A stretch of DNA of 64,000 nt from Alphaproteobacteria bacterium (GCA_030425145.1 JAUHVK010000020.1:1-64000); one strand, 5' to 3'. Positions 32,687-41,591 are shown, counted from the first letter of the stretch. The notes: generated by a model from the sequence alone, not told the origin. Made by a program: numbers and translations.

Positions 32687-35548
32687 ATGGAAGCCGGACA
32701 AATCATTGCACAGCTAATCCTTTGGCTGATCGTCGCGGTCATCGTGATCGCCATCATCTACTGGGTCATGCATTGGCTCTATCGCCGGTCCACCAAGGAA
32801 ACCGCCTTTGTGCGTACCGGTTTCCTGGGCGAAAAGGTGGTGGTCGATGGCGGGGCTTTCGTCTGGCCGATCATCCATGACATCACGCCGGTGAACATGA
32901 ACACGCTGGCGCTGCGCATCAGCCGCACCCGCGAGGATGCGATGATTTCGCATGATCATGTCCGGGTCGATGTAGAAGCGGATTTCTTCGTGCGTGTCGC
33001 CCCTGATCGCGAGTCGGTCTCGGTGGCCGCAAGCCGGCTGGGCCGGAGAACCCTGAATCGGGACGAGGTACAGGGGCTTCTTGAAGGTAAGTTCGAAAGC
33101 GCCCTGCGCTCGGTTGTGGCCGAGCTTGATCTGGCCACGTTGCAGGAACAACGCCATACGGTCGTTCAGCGCATCAAGGAAACCGTGCAGGAGGACCTGA
33201 GGTTCAACGGGCTGGAGCTGGAAACAGTCGCGATCCTGGATATCGATCAGGCGTCACTGGAATTCTTCAACCCTTCCAACCGGTTCGATGCCGAGGGCAT
33301 GACCGCGCTGATCCGCGACATCGAGGAAAAGCGCAGGTTGCGCAACGATATCGAGCAGAGCGCGATGATCCAGATCCGCAACCGCAACCTGGAGGCGGAA
33401 CGCGAAGCGCTGAACATCGACCGCGAAAGCGAACATGCCCGTCTTGAACAGGAACGCGAGATCGAGCTGCGCCGCGCCCAGCAGCAGGCCGAGATCGCCC
33501 GAGAACGCGCCGAGCGTGAAACCGAGGCCGAGAACGCCCGCATCGCCGCGCGACAGGCCACCGAAACGGCCCGTATCGCCACCGAACGCGCCATCCGCAG
33601 CCAAGAAATCGACCGCAATCGCCAGATCGACGCGGCCGAGATCGAAGCCCGCGAAGCGACCGAACAAGCCCGGCTGGCCCAGGACCGCAGCCTGACAGCG
33701 GCCCGGATCACGCACGAGCAGGAGATCAAGGCGCTTGAGATTGCGCGCACCGAGGCGCTGGAAGCCGCCGAGATCGCCTCGCAAGAGGCGACCGAACGCC
33801 AGCGCATCGCCCAGCAGGCCAAGATCAACGAGATGCGCATCAGCGAGGATCAGCGCGTTCGTGCTCTGGAGATCGAGCGCAAGCGCCTTGTCGAAGAGGC
33901 CGAGATCGCCGCCAACCAGGCCGTCGAGGCGGAACGCATCGCGCAGCGCAAGGCGATCGACGCGGCCCGGATCGAAGCCGAAAGCGAAACCCGCAGCAAC
34001 GAGATCGCGCGCAACCGCGCGGTGGACGAGGCGCGCATCGCCGCAGACGAGGCGCTGGAGGCGGCCCGCATCGCGCAGCGCAAGGCTGTCGAGGCCAAGC
34101 GGATCGCGGTCGAGGAAGAACTGAAAACCCGCGAGATCGAGCGCGAACAGGCCAACGAACATGCCGCGCTGACCATGCGCAAGGCTGTCGAAGCCGAACG
34201 GATCGCGGTCGAAAAGGCCGTGAAGGCCGAACGGATTTCGGCAACGGCCGAAACCGACCAGATGGAAATCGCACGCAACCGGGCAATCGACGAAGCCCGT
34301 GTCGCCGCCGAGGAGGCTGTCGAGGCGGCGCGTATCGCGCAGGCCGCCGAGCTGGCCGCCCGCCGCATTGCCACCGAAGAGGCGACCCGCACCCGCGAAA
34401 TCGCCCGCGACGAGGCGTTGGATGCCGCGGTCATCGCACAGCGCGAGTCGGTCGAACGGAAGCGTATCACCACGGAGCTGGCACTGGAGCAGGAACGTAT
34501 CGCCAGCCAGCAGGAGCGTGAGATCACCAATATCCGCAGCCGCGAGGAGGTCGAGACCGCAGAGATCGCCCGCGAGGTGGAACTGTCGGCCAAGCGCAGC
34601 GCCAAGGCCGAGGCCGACGCCAAATGGCGCCGTGCCGAAGTCTCGGCGCGCGCGGTGGTGGAGACGGCCGAGGTCGAGCGCGAAAAGACGCTGGAGGCGG
34701 CGCGGCTGGAACGGCGCCGGGCGCTCGAACAGCTCGAAGTGTCGCGCCATCAGTCGCTGCGTGAGGCCGAGATTTCCAGCAATGAGGAGATCGAACGTGC
34801 CCGCATCGCCTCGGAACGCGGGCTGGACGAGGCCCGCATCGGCCACGAGACCGAGCGCCGGCAGCTGGAGATCGGCCGCGAGAAGGCTGTCGAAGCCGCG
34901 AATATGGAAAAGGCCATTGTGCTGTTCCAGAAGTCGCTGGAGGAATCTGCTGCCCGCGCCGAAGCCGAACTTGCCAAGGCCCGCGCGGTCGAGGCAAGCG
35001 AACAGGTGCAGACCGCCAAGGACACCGAGGCCGCCCGCCGCAAGAGCAGCATCGACGTGCTCATGGCCGAAAAGGCCGCCCAGGAGGCCAAGCTGGCGGC
35101 CGAGGCCGCAAAGATCCGCAGCGCCGTCGAGGCCGAGGCGCAGCGCCTGATGAACGAGGCCGAGAATGTCCTGACCGATCCCGCTCGGATGTCGCTCTTC
35201 CGGCGCAAGTTGCTGGAGCATGTCGAGGGGATCGTTTCGGCCTCGGTCAAGCCGATGGAGAAGATCAACGAGATCAAGATCATGCAGCTCGATGGCGCCG
35301 GCGGCACAGGCGCGGGCGGGGGCAGGGAAGGCAGCCCCACCGACGAGGTGATCAATTCGGCCCTGCGCTATCGCGTGCAGGCGCCGCTGGTGGACAGCCT
35401 GCTGGCCGACATCGGTATCGACGGGGCGAACATCGCCCGCCAGGGCGGGCTGCTGCGCGAGGCATCGGACCTCAACCGGATCGTGCAGGACGCGCAACGG
35501 GCCAAGAAGTCCGGCAGCGGCGACGGCGAAACGAAGGGCAAGGAGTAA
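32687..35548 (+). CDS. SPFH (flotillin-like) membrane protein with a very long 11-residue-repeat coiled coil
   Basis: A 953-residue protein; GGGAGG lies 8 bases before the ATG at 32687. One transmembrane helix at about 8-30, then an SPFH/band-7 domain to about 200 (RTGFLGEKVVVDGGAFVWPI, LDIDQASLEFFNPSNRFDAE, a flotillin/YqiK hallmark). Residues 240-646 are 37 back-to-back hendecads with no insertion, typically A-R-I-A-x-x-x-A-x-E-A, with Ile/Leu at position 3. A further coiled coil runs to about 840, then a Gly-rich linker and a short C-terminal domain. Flotillins usually have 450-700 residues. It lies in a transporter-catabolic operon, so it may scaffold those membrane proteins (inference). 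Confidence 0.88.
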   Translation: MEAGQIIAQLILWLIVAVIVIAIIYWVMHWLYRRSTKETAFVRTGFLGEKVVVDGGAFVWPIIHDITPVNMNTLALRISRTREDAMISHDHVRVDVEADFFVRVAPDRESVSVAASRLGRRTLNRDEVQGLLEGKFESALRSVVAELDLATLQEQRHTVVQRIKETVQEDLRFNGLELETVAILDIDQASLEFFNPSNRFDAEGMTALIRDIEEKRRLRNDIEQSAMIQIRNRNLEAEREALNIDRESEHARLEQEREIELRRAQQQAEIARERAERETEAENARIAARQATETARIATERAIRSQEIDRNRQIDAAEIEAREATEQARLAQDRSLTAARITHEQEIKALEIARTEALEAAEIASQEATERQRIAQQAKINEMRISEDQRVRALEIERKRLVEEAEIAANQAVEAERIAQRKAIDAARIEAESETRSNEIARNRAVDEARIAADEALEAARIAQRKAVEAKRIAVEEELKTREIEREQANEHAALTMRKAVEAERIAVEKAVKAERISATAETDQMEIARNRAIDEARVAAEEAVEAARIAQAAELAARRIATEEATRTREIARDEALDAAVIAQRESVERKRITTELALEQERIASQQEREITNIRSREEVETAEIAREVELSAKRSAKAEADAKWRRAEVSARAVVETAEVEREKTLEAARLERRRALEQLEVSRHQSLREAEISSNEEIERARIASERGLDEARIGHETERRQLEIGREKAVEAANMEKAIVLFQKSLEESAARAEAELAKARAVEASEQVQTAKDTEAARRKSSIDVLMAEKAAQEAKLAAEAAKIRSAVEAEAQRLMNEAENVLTDPARMSLFRRKLLEHVEGIVSASVKPMEKINEIKIMQLDGAGGTGAGGGREGSPTDEVINSALRYRVQAPLVDSLLADIGIDGANIARQGGLLREASDLNRIVQDAQRAKKSGSGDGETKGKE

Positions 35549-35550
35549 CC

Positions 35551-35988
35551 ATGCCCCGCGTGTTTCACTCTGCGATACTCAAGGCGCCCTCCGACCGGAT
35601 CTGGCAGGTGCTGCGCGACTTCGGCAGACTGCACCGCTGGCTGCCTGGCATCGCCCAATGCGCGGTTGAGGGCGGGGGAGCGGGCGACCGCGTCGGCGCG
35701 GTCCGGCACCTGGTGGCCCGCGATGGCACCGAATTCCGCGAGCAGCTCGTCGCGCTGTCGGATTACGACCTGACGCTGGCCTATTCGATCCTGGAGGCGC
35801 CGTTCGAGATCACGGATCACCTGGCGGAACTCAGGGTCATTCCGGTGACCGAAGGCGGCGGCAGTTTCGTCGGCTGGTCGGCGGAATTCAGCTGCCAGCC
35901 CGACCGGCAGGAGCGCACCGGCCAATTCATGGTGAACGAAGTGTTCCGACCCGGTTTGGCCGCGCTCGAACGGGGGTTGGCGGCATGA
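35551..35988 (+). CDS. SRPBCC-fold (START/polyketide cyclase-like) protein 1
   Basis: A 145-residue single-domain protein: VFHSAILKAPSDRIWQVLRD, FGRLHRWLPGIAQCAVEGGG, then VRHLVARDGTEFREQLVALS and EVFRPGLAALE at the end. This is the SRPBCC ligand-pocket fold. It starts 3 bases after the SPFH gene and overlaps the next SRPBCC gene by 4 bases (ATGA). It may bind a hydrophobic pathway intermediate; no catalytic residues are diagnostic. Confidence 0.87.
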   Translation: MPRVFHSAILKAPSDRIWQVLRDFGRLHRWLPGIAQCAVEGGGAGDRVGAVRHLVARDGTEFREQLVALSDYDLTLAYSILEAPFEITDHLAELRVIPVTEGGGSFVGWSAEFSCQPDRQERTGQFMVNEVFRPGLAALERGLAA

Positions 35989-36443
35989 TCCGGCTATCAC
36001 GATCCATCGCGCTTGCCGCCCCGGCCGATCAGGTCTGGCAGGAGCTGCTGGGATTTGGCGACCTGGCACTATGGCATCCCGCCGTCGACACCTGTCGCGC
36101 CGCGGGCGGGCAGCACGTCAGCGTAGGCGCCACCCGACATGTGACCACGCGCGACGGGCTGAGCATGGACGAGGAACTGGCCGCGGCGTCCGTGCGTGAT
36201 CATCGGCTTGAGATCCTCACCCGCACCGCCCCCTTCCCGGTGTCGCTGATGTGGCAGGCCCTGACGGTCTTCGGGGTTAGCACGACAGGCGGCGCGGTCC
36301 TGCGCTGGGAAATGCGCGCTGACGGGCCGCCGGACTGGGCAGGCCGGATGCGCGACTGGTTCGGCGATGGCTATATCCCCGCCGGGCTGAACGGGCTGGC
36401 CGGGCATCTGGCGGCCACGAACAACACACCGATCAACAACTGA
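35985..36443 (+). CDS. SRPBCC-fold protein 2
   Basis: A 152-residue paralogue-like neighbour: IRLSRSIALAAPADQVWQEL, LGFGDLALWHPAVDTCRAAG, then TRHVTTRDGLSMDEELAAAS. It shares the layout of the preceding protein (W-x-E/V-L, L-x-x-W-x-P, RH-V-x-x-DG), so the pair probably arose by duplication. Coupled by ATGA overlap to SRPBCC 1, and 31 bases ahead of the lactonase gene. Confidence 0.85.
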   Translation: MIRLSRSIALAAPADQVWQELLGFGDLALWHPAVDTCRAAGGQHVSVGATRHVTTRDGLSMDEELAAASVRDHRLEILTRTAPFPVSLMWQALTVFGVSTTGGAVLRWEMRADGPPDWAGRMRDWFGDGYIPAGLNGLAGHLAATNNTPINN

Positions 36444-36474
36444 CATACGAACGATCCAACAAGGAGGACACCCA

Positions 36475-37323
36475 ATGGCGTTGGAAATCAAGGTACTTGA
36501 CTACGGCGATATCGAGCTTGAATCGAGCTTCCTGGTGCTCGGTCACGATTGCGGCCGGGTCAAGCGGGTGCCGGTCTACGGCTTCCTGATCCTGGGCGGC
36601 ACGCATCCCGTGCTGGTGGATACCGGCTATCGCGAAAACGCGATCATGGAATCGCTGGGCATGCGCGGCTTGCAGTTTCACGAGAACATGATCGAGAACC
36701 AGCTGGCCAAGCACGGGCTGAAGCCCGGCGATATCCGCTATATCTGCCACACCCACCTGCATATCGACCATGCGGGCAAGGACGACAAGTTCCCGATGAA
36801 CACCACCGTCGTGGTCAACCGGCGCGAGATGGAGTGCTCGGTCTCGGGGTTGATGCATCCGCAATACCCGATGCCCGACATCCAGCACCTGGTCGAACGC
36901 ATTCACACCCCGGGCGCACTGCGTTTCGAGGACCTGGAACTGACCGGCGAGATCGAGCTGATCCCCGGCGTGACCCTAGAGGCCGCGAATGCCCACACCG
37001 AAGGCTCGATGAACGTACATGTGCAAACCGCCGAGGGACGGGCCACGATTTGTGGTGACGTGATCTATGACATCAACACCCAGATCGTCGAACCCTTCCG
37101 CCAAACGCAGGACCACGAGCCGCAGGTGACCGGCAACCATGCCGGATCGAAGCGGGCCGAGAAGGCGGCGATCAAGAAGCTGCTGAACAGTTCGGACTTC
37201 CTGCTTATGGTGCATGACAAGCCCGCCAAGGTGGTCGACAAGCAGATCGCCGGGCGGCTGGACATGCAAGTGCCGGGGCCGATGGTCTCAAGCCTGCCCA
37301 AGCGCAACTGGTTCCCCGTCTGA
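36475..37323 (+). CDS. Metallo-beta-lactamase-fold lactonase (AHL lactonase/BlcC-like)
   Basis: A 282-residue dinuclear zinc hydrolase of the N-acyl-homoserine lactonase family. The metal motif is at residues 94-99 (HLHIDH in ICHTHLHIDHAGKDDKF), with further ligands in ANAHTEGSMNVHVQT and TICGDVIYD. GGAGG precedes the start. Family members open gamma-lactones; BlcC/AttM of Agrobacterium opens gamma-butyrolactone as the first step before an iron alcohol dehydrogenase and an aldehyde dehydrogenase, both of which are in this operon. It could also quench quorum signals. Confidence 0.85.
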   Translation: MALEIKVLDYGDIELESSFLVLGHDCGRVKRVPVYGFLILGGTHPVLVDTGYRENAIMESLGMRGLQFHENMIENQLAKHGLKPGDIRYICHTHLHIDHAGKDDKFPMNTTVVVNRREMECSVSGLMHPQYPMPDIQHLVERIHTPGALRFEDLELTGEIELIPGVTLEAANAHTEGSMNVHVQTAEGRATICGDVIYDINTQIVEPFRQTQDHEPQVTGNHAGSKRAEKAAIKKLLNSSDFLLMVHDKPAKVVDKQIAGRLDMQVPGPMVSSLPKRNWFPV

Positions 37324-37326
37324 GCC

Positions 37327-38865
37327 ATGCAGGACGGCGACGGGATGGTAGGCGGTCATCTGATTGCCGGTGACTGGATCGCAGGCGAGGGCGACGTGTT
37401 CCTGTCGGAACCGGCGACCGGCGGTGCGCGCCGATTCACCTCTGCCACCAAGGTGGAGGTGGAGGCTGCGGCCAATGCGGCCGAAGAGGCGTTCGCGGAA
37501 TATTCGGCGGCTACCGCTCTGCAAAGGTCCCGGTTCCTTGATCGGATCGCTGCCGAAATAACAGCGCAGGCGGATGGCATCATCGGCACCGCCTGCGCCG
37601 AGACCGGCCTTCCCGAGGCCCGGATAAGGGCCGAGCTGGATCGGACCACCGGCCAGCTGCGGCTATTTGCGCAGCATATCCTGCAACGTGGCTGGCTGGA
37701 CGAACGCCACGACCCGGCGCTGCCCACGCGCGTCCCGCCGCGCCCCGATCTGCGGCTGATCCAACGGCCGGTCGGTCCGGTGGCGGTGTTTTCGGCCTCG
37801 AATTTCCCGCTGGCCTTTTCGGTCGCTGGCGGTGACACCGCCAGCGCACTGGCTGCTGGGTGCCCCGTGATCGTCAAGGCCCACCAGGCGCATCCCGCGA
37901 CATCGGAACTCGTGGCCCAGGCCATCGATGCGTCCCGCCGGGCCGAAGGCCTGCCGGGGGGTGTTTTCGCGATGCTGCAAAGTGCGACGCGCGTGACCGG
38001 CAGCGCGCTTGTCACCCACCCTCTGATCACGGCGGTAGGGTTCACCGGATCGACGGCCGGTGGCCGGGCGCTGTTCGATCTTTGCGCCGCGCGCCCGGTG
38101 CCGATCCCGTTTTACGGGGAACTGGGGTCGGTCAATCCGCTGTTCGTCCTGCGCGGGGCAGGGCTGCGGCGCGGCGCCGATATCGCGCGGGGCTGGGCTA
38201 CCTCACTGACACAGGGAGCAGGGCAGTTCTGCACCAAGCCAGGGTTGGCCATCCTGCCCGAGGGCGAGATTGCCGAACGGTTCGTGCAATCCGCCGCCGC
38301 CGCGCTGGCAGACGTCCCGACGCAATGTATGCTAAGCAATGCGATCGCCCAGGGCTTCCGGGCCAGCATCTCGAAACTGGAAGAGAAACCGGGCGTCATT
38401 GAAAAGCATGGTTCGGTTGTTGCGGACGGGCGCGATATGGGGCCGATCCTCCTGCGAACCCGGGCCGAAGACTTCCTGGCCGATCCTGAAATGGCAGAAG
38501 AGGCGTTCGGGCCGGGCGGTCTTGTGATCACTGTCTCCGATCCGCAGGAAGCTTCTGCATTGGCCCGGTCTCTGCCAGGGCAACTGACTGCAACGGTCCA
38601 TGGCGACCCAGAAGATCAACCCGAGGCACGCACGCTGTTCGGCATTCTCGAACGCAAGGCTGGGAGACTGATCTGGAATGGCTTTCCCACGGGTGTCGAG
38701 GTTGCCGATGCTATGGTTCACGGCGGTCCCTACCCGGCCTCGACGAATTTCGGTCATACTTCGGTGGGCACGATGGCGATCCGGCGGTGGTTGCGTCCCG
38801 TCTGTTATCAAGACATGCCATCGACGGTCTTTCCGGTTCGCTCGGCGTGTCCGAGCAGAAGCTGA
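37327..38865 (+). CDS. Aldehyde dehydrogenase (2-oxoglutaric semialdehyde dehydrogenase-like)
   Basis: A 512-residue NAD(P)-dependent aldehyde dehydrogenase. Catalytic Cys302 is in GAGQFCTKPG, the general-base Glu in YGELGSVNP, and the nucleotide region in VGFTGSTAGGRALF. The segments SASNFPLAFSVAGGDTASAL and GGPYPASTNFGHTSVGTMAI and RPVCYQDMPS are typical of the 2,5-dioxovalerate (KGSADH) subgroup. It starts 3 bases after the lactonase gene and closes the operon; it should oxidise the semialdehyde made by the alcohol dehydrogenase to a diacid. The C-terminus FPVRSACPSRS is unusual and may reflect a late frame change near the module end. Confidence 0.9.
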   Translation: MQDGDGMVGGHLIAGDWIAGEGDVFLSEPATGGARRFTSATKVEVEAAANAAEEAFAEYSAATALQRSRFLDRIAAEITAQADGIIGTACAETGLPEARIRAELDRTTGQLRLFAQHILQRGWLDERHDPALPTRVPPRPDLRLIQRPVGPVAVFSASNFPLAFSVAGGDTASALAAGCPVIVKAHQAHPATSELVAQAIDASRRAEGLPGGVFAMLQSATRVTGSALVTHPLITAVGFTGSTAGGRALFDLCAARPVPIPFYGELGSVNPLFVLRGAGLRRGADIARGWATSLTQGAGQFCTKPGLAILPEGEIAERFVQSAAAALADVPTQCMLSNAIAQGFRASISKLEEKPGVIEKHGSVVADGRDMGPILLRTRAEDFLADPEMAEEAFGPGGLVITVSDPQEASALARSLPGQLTATVHGDPEDQPEARTLFGILERKAGRLIWNGFPTGVEVADAMVHGGPYPASTNFGHTSVGTMAIRRWLRPVCYQDMPSTVFPVRSACPSRS

Positions 38866-39334
38866 ACCGCTCTCAGGTTTCCTGCCTTTCGGTAGATCTC
38901 TCCCACTTTGGTCCGGGAGAGCGAATGCGTGCCTTACACGCCCGACTCCAGTCTGACAGCCTCCACGCAGTTTGCTGTCGATGGCGCCGATGAACCGCGC
39001 CAGATCACGCAGATTGCCTGCGAGTTCGAGACGCGCGCGAGGCGCCAAAAGGTCTTTTGGCAGGAGTGGGCGCTGCTGGCTGATGATACGCTCCATGTTG
39101 AAGCTGAACTCTCATGATATGCCCTCCGATCCAACCTCCGCACCCAGGTATCAGCACCGCGCCGACAGCGCTTTTCCACAAGCGCTTGATTGATCGCTCA
39201 TACCTGATGACGTCTCACGACGTCGGGTGCGAAGGACTGCTTCACTGCGCTGCGTTGCCACGCACATTGTGATGCGCGCGCGCCAGAAATTCTCCTGCAT
39301 GCGCTCGCAGCGAGGAATCGCAGTGGCTGAGACA
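38866..39334. other. Gene-free region before the module 2 right end
   Basis: About 470 bases. A reverse-strand frame reading LLPKDLLAPRARLELAGNLR to IGAIDSKL looks faintly coding and could be a fragment of a lost gene, but I cannot name it. Otherwise only short unsupported frames. Confidence 0.45.
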
Positions 39335-39603
39335 GGCTCTTCCCCATCATTCTCTGCGCGAATCAAGAACGTCCGCTCCCTGGACCGTCGGCGACGAGGA
39401 ACATCCAGGTTTGGAACATGACCGGAACGGTTTTCAGACGTGGAATGGGAACCTGACCCGCCCAATAGCCGCCGAATGCCTGTATTTGTACGAGGCAGGG
39501 TGGCGGCACGTCCCTCGTGTGCGTATGATGCGCTCAGCGGGTCCGTCCCGAATGCCGTCGGACCCACGGAGACCACTGAACGCCCCTGAACGCAGCCACC
39601 GAG
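39335..39603 (+). repeat. Module right-end repeat with dusA-like promoter region, copy R2
   Basis: Aligns with 23010-23275, sharing GCGAATCAAGAACGTCCGCT, ACCGTCGGCGA, TTTTCAGACGTGGAAT, GCCGCCGAAT, TTTGTACGAGGCAGGGTGGC and GGCACGTC. Confidence 0.8.
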
Positions 39604-39639
39604 GCGGCGCGACTGTCCGTTGCGCCCATTGATGGGTGA
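39574..39639 (+). pseudogene. dusA: dusA 5' remnant (copy 3, module 2/3 junction), start codon lost
   Basis: Corresponds to the first 19 codons of dusA: LNAATEAARLSVAP is still readable. The ATG position has become ACG and an extra T in CCCATTGATGG breaks the frame at the Met-Met, so this copy is the most decayed. Confidence 0.7.
39604..39636 (+). repeat. dusA attachment core, copy 3
   Basis: Matches the dusA core with a few substitutions and a one-base insertion just before GATGG. It joins modules 2 and 3. Confidence 0.75.
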
Positions 39640-39860
39640 CGGTGATTTCAGCTGTATTTCAATGATTTGAGCGATAGCGTGTGCAGCATATGTTCATGTT
39701 TCGATCGTGTGAATTCGTACTTCGTCGTGTGTAGTTCGGTTTGTGGAGCCGATTCGAACTGGATTGTATTCGTTATTGCCGCATTGAGGCTTTGAGTTGA
39801 TGACGACGTGCCCTCCGACCCTTTGAGCTGTGCAGAAGCAGCCGTTCAATGCAGCCACCG
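39637..39860 (+). repeat. Module left-end repeat, copy L3 (diverged)
   Basis: The first 120 bases align with L2 (for example GTGTGCAGCATATGTTCATG against GTGCGCAGCACATGTTCATG, then TTTCGATCG); later parts keep only patches such as GCAGAAGCAGCCGTTC. From 39861 to 40259 no gene is supported. Confidence 0.65.
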
Positions 39861-40259
39861 TGACTTGCAGTTTGGCGGAACTTCCCGACTTTTGGCCCTG
39901 TTGCGTCAACCGTGAGAACGGCCCGAAGCTGACCTTGGACAAGGTCTAACTCCGCTGCGGTGCGGCCCGTCAGACCGGACTTTCGCTGCAAGTGCAAAGT
40001 CGAACCTGCAGCGAACTCACACTCTGCGAGAGTTCTTCAACACAATCCGGGACAAAGTACCACTTCGCTTCGGCTGCGCGGATTTCGGATGGGAGAGAAC
40101 GCTTGCCGGCAAAAAACAAGCGTTGTTGGAGTGTGCACAAGCGTCGAGGACCTGGCGCAAATGGCGAACCAGCACATGGGGCAAATGCACTCCCTGGAAT
40201 TGGTGATTGGATTTCTATTGGCACTGTAGGTCGAAGGGCAGACAAGGCCCTGGACCGGA

Positions 40260-41591
40260 TCAACTGCGGCGCGGTGCGTTTGGTACAAGCCGCACCCAAT
40301 CTCTTCCCAGAAACGGCCCGATGATCGCCCTAGCCACCCATATCAGACCAATGCCCGAACGAAACTCGAACTCTTCAAAATGAAACTGGCGCGCGCTCAC
40401 GCCGAATGGGCGAAGCTCTTTTTTAAGACTGGTCCGCATGGGTTTCGGGCCACAAAACGATACCCGGGCCGCCGAAAGGTCGTCACCCACAGCATCCTTG
40501 ATCACGTTGGCCGTGAGGCGCTGTCCTTCGCTTGAGACAACCAGATGAAGGTTGAGGTTTGGCACCTTATCCGCCAGTTCAACGACCTCTCCAATGTGCG
40601 GGGCTTGGCCGCGTGATCTGACGCAATAAAAAAGGTCAACTGCAGGTGCATCAGCTGGCAGCGCTTGGGCCCAGCTCAGGAAGGGCGTAATGCCGATGCC
40701 CCCGGCAATCCAGACTTGGCGCTTGCGGGGTGCCATCTTGAAACGGCCGAATGGGCCCTGAACACGGACCGTTTGGCCAAGCTTGAGCAAATGTTCGATA
40801 TCATCGGTAAAGTCGCCCAACGGCTTGATCGTCACACGAAGCTGGCCATTGTCCTCAATGCGCGAGAACGTAAAGGGGTGGGGTTCAGCGTTTTGCGACC
40901 CTGTGAACTGGACGATCCCGAACTGCCCGGGGGTCGGCCTGAGGGGGCGGCCGAGCGGCTCCAGTGTCACAGATGTTGCGCCGCCTGTCTGGTCAATGTC
41001 GGAAATCCGATAATCGTGTTTTGGCTTCAGGCGATCAGGCAGCAACGTCCACACATAGGCCAACAGCCCCGCCAGGCTGAACGCGCCAGTGTACACGCCT
41101 GCGGGGTCTGTCATCGCGAATGGCCTAGCGATCCAAATGAAGTGCAAGGCCCCGAGCGCAAAGAAGACCCCCATGGCTTTGTGGGTCCATTTCCACAAAT
41201 GGTATGGAATAAATGTGGCGACGGACAGAGCGGACAGAAGGAGCAAACCATAAAGGCTGACCTCGCCCAGACCTTCGGCCAACCCGCTCAAAAGGCCGCC
41301 ACCGCTGCCCGGTAGGTCTGCATCGATCGAGCTGTGCAAAAGCATGGCAAGCACCGCGCTGATGCCGGCCCACTTGTGCAGCGCGTAGATCTGGTCAAGG
41401 CCGCCAAACACTGTCTCCATGCCCTTGATCTTGGCCGACAGGATCTGCGTCCAGGCCATCGCAATCAGTGCAGCCATGCCAAGATACTGCGAGAACAGCG
41501 CGGTCGCGTTGCCCCCGTCCGACAAGCCCGCAAGCTGCGCCGCCGGAAAGGCCGCCGTGGCGGTGACAAGAATGAGGCCGATGATGTTCAT
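40260..41591 (-). CDS. Ferric reductase-like flavocytochrome (heme membrane domain plus FAD/NAD(P) domain)
   Basis: A 443-residue membrane oxidoreductase. The N-terminal half has about six hydrophobic segments with paired helix histidines (ALHKWAGISAVLAMLLHSS; WKWTHKAMGVFFALGALHFI), the ferric-reductase-like heme domain. The C-terminal half has the FAD motif EPHPFTFSR and NAD motif WIAGGIGITPFLSW and ends with the Cys-Gly-Pro motif VSFCGPKPM. Start set at 41591 (NIIGLILVTATAAFPAAQ) because the 50 residues before it are not family-like. Clustered with a PepSY protein and a two-component system; electrons may go to metal or oxygen. Confidence 0.87.
   Translation of the reverse strand: MNIIGLILVTATAAFPAAQLAGLSDGGNATALFSQYLGMAALIAMAWTQILSAKIKGMETVFGGLDQIYALHKWAGISAVLAMLLHSSIDADLPGSGGGLLSGLAEGLGEVSLYGLLLLSALSVATFIPYHLWKWTHKAMGVFFALGALHFIWIARPFAMTDPAGVYTGAFSLAGLLAYVWTLLPDRLKPKHDYRISDIDQTGGATSVTLEPLGRPLRPTPGQFGIVQFTGSQNAEPHPFTFSRIEDNGQLRVTIKPLGDFTDDIEHLLKLGQTVRVQGPFGRFKMAPRKRQVWIAGGIGITPFLSWAQALPADAPAVDLFYCVRSRGQAPHIGEVVELADKVPNLNLHLVVSSEGQRLTANVIKDAVGDDLSAARVSFCGPKPMRTSLKKELRPFGVSARQFHFEEFEFRSGIGLIWVARAIIGPFLGRDWVRLVPNAPRRS

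Larger units (their letters stand above)
23309..39636 (+). mobile_element. Module 2 of the dusA-targeted tandem island array (16.3 kb, no integrase)
   Basis: Bounded by core copies 2 and 3 with related left and right ends. Apart from a terC relic, its cargo is one long co-directional gene set for an importer, regulator, SPFH protein and lactone-type catabolic enzymes. No integrase or transfer gene is visible. Confidence 0.75.

Noticed and set aside
33254-35497. 747-codon reverse-strand ORF opposite the SPFH gene
   Set aside because: It mirrors the repeat-rich, GC-biased coding strand, which carries the SPFH domain and ribosome site; long antisense frames are expected there.
38332-39096. Reverse-strand ORF with a possible transposase-like stretch before the module 2 right end
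   Set aside because: Part of it is antisense to the aldehyde dehydrogenase, and the remaining stretch does not match a transposase motif that I can name.
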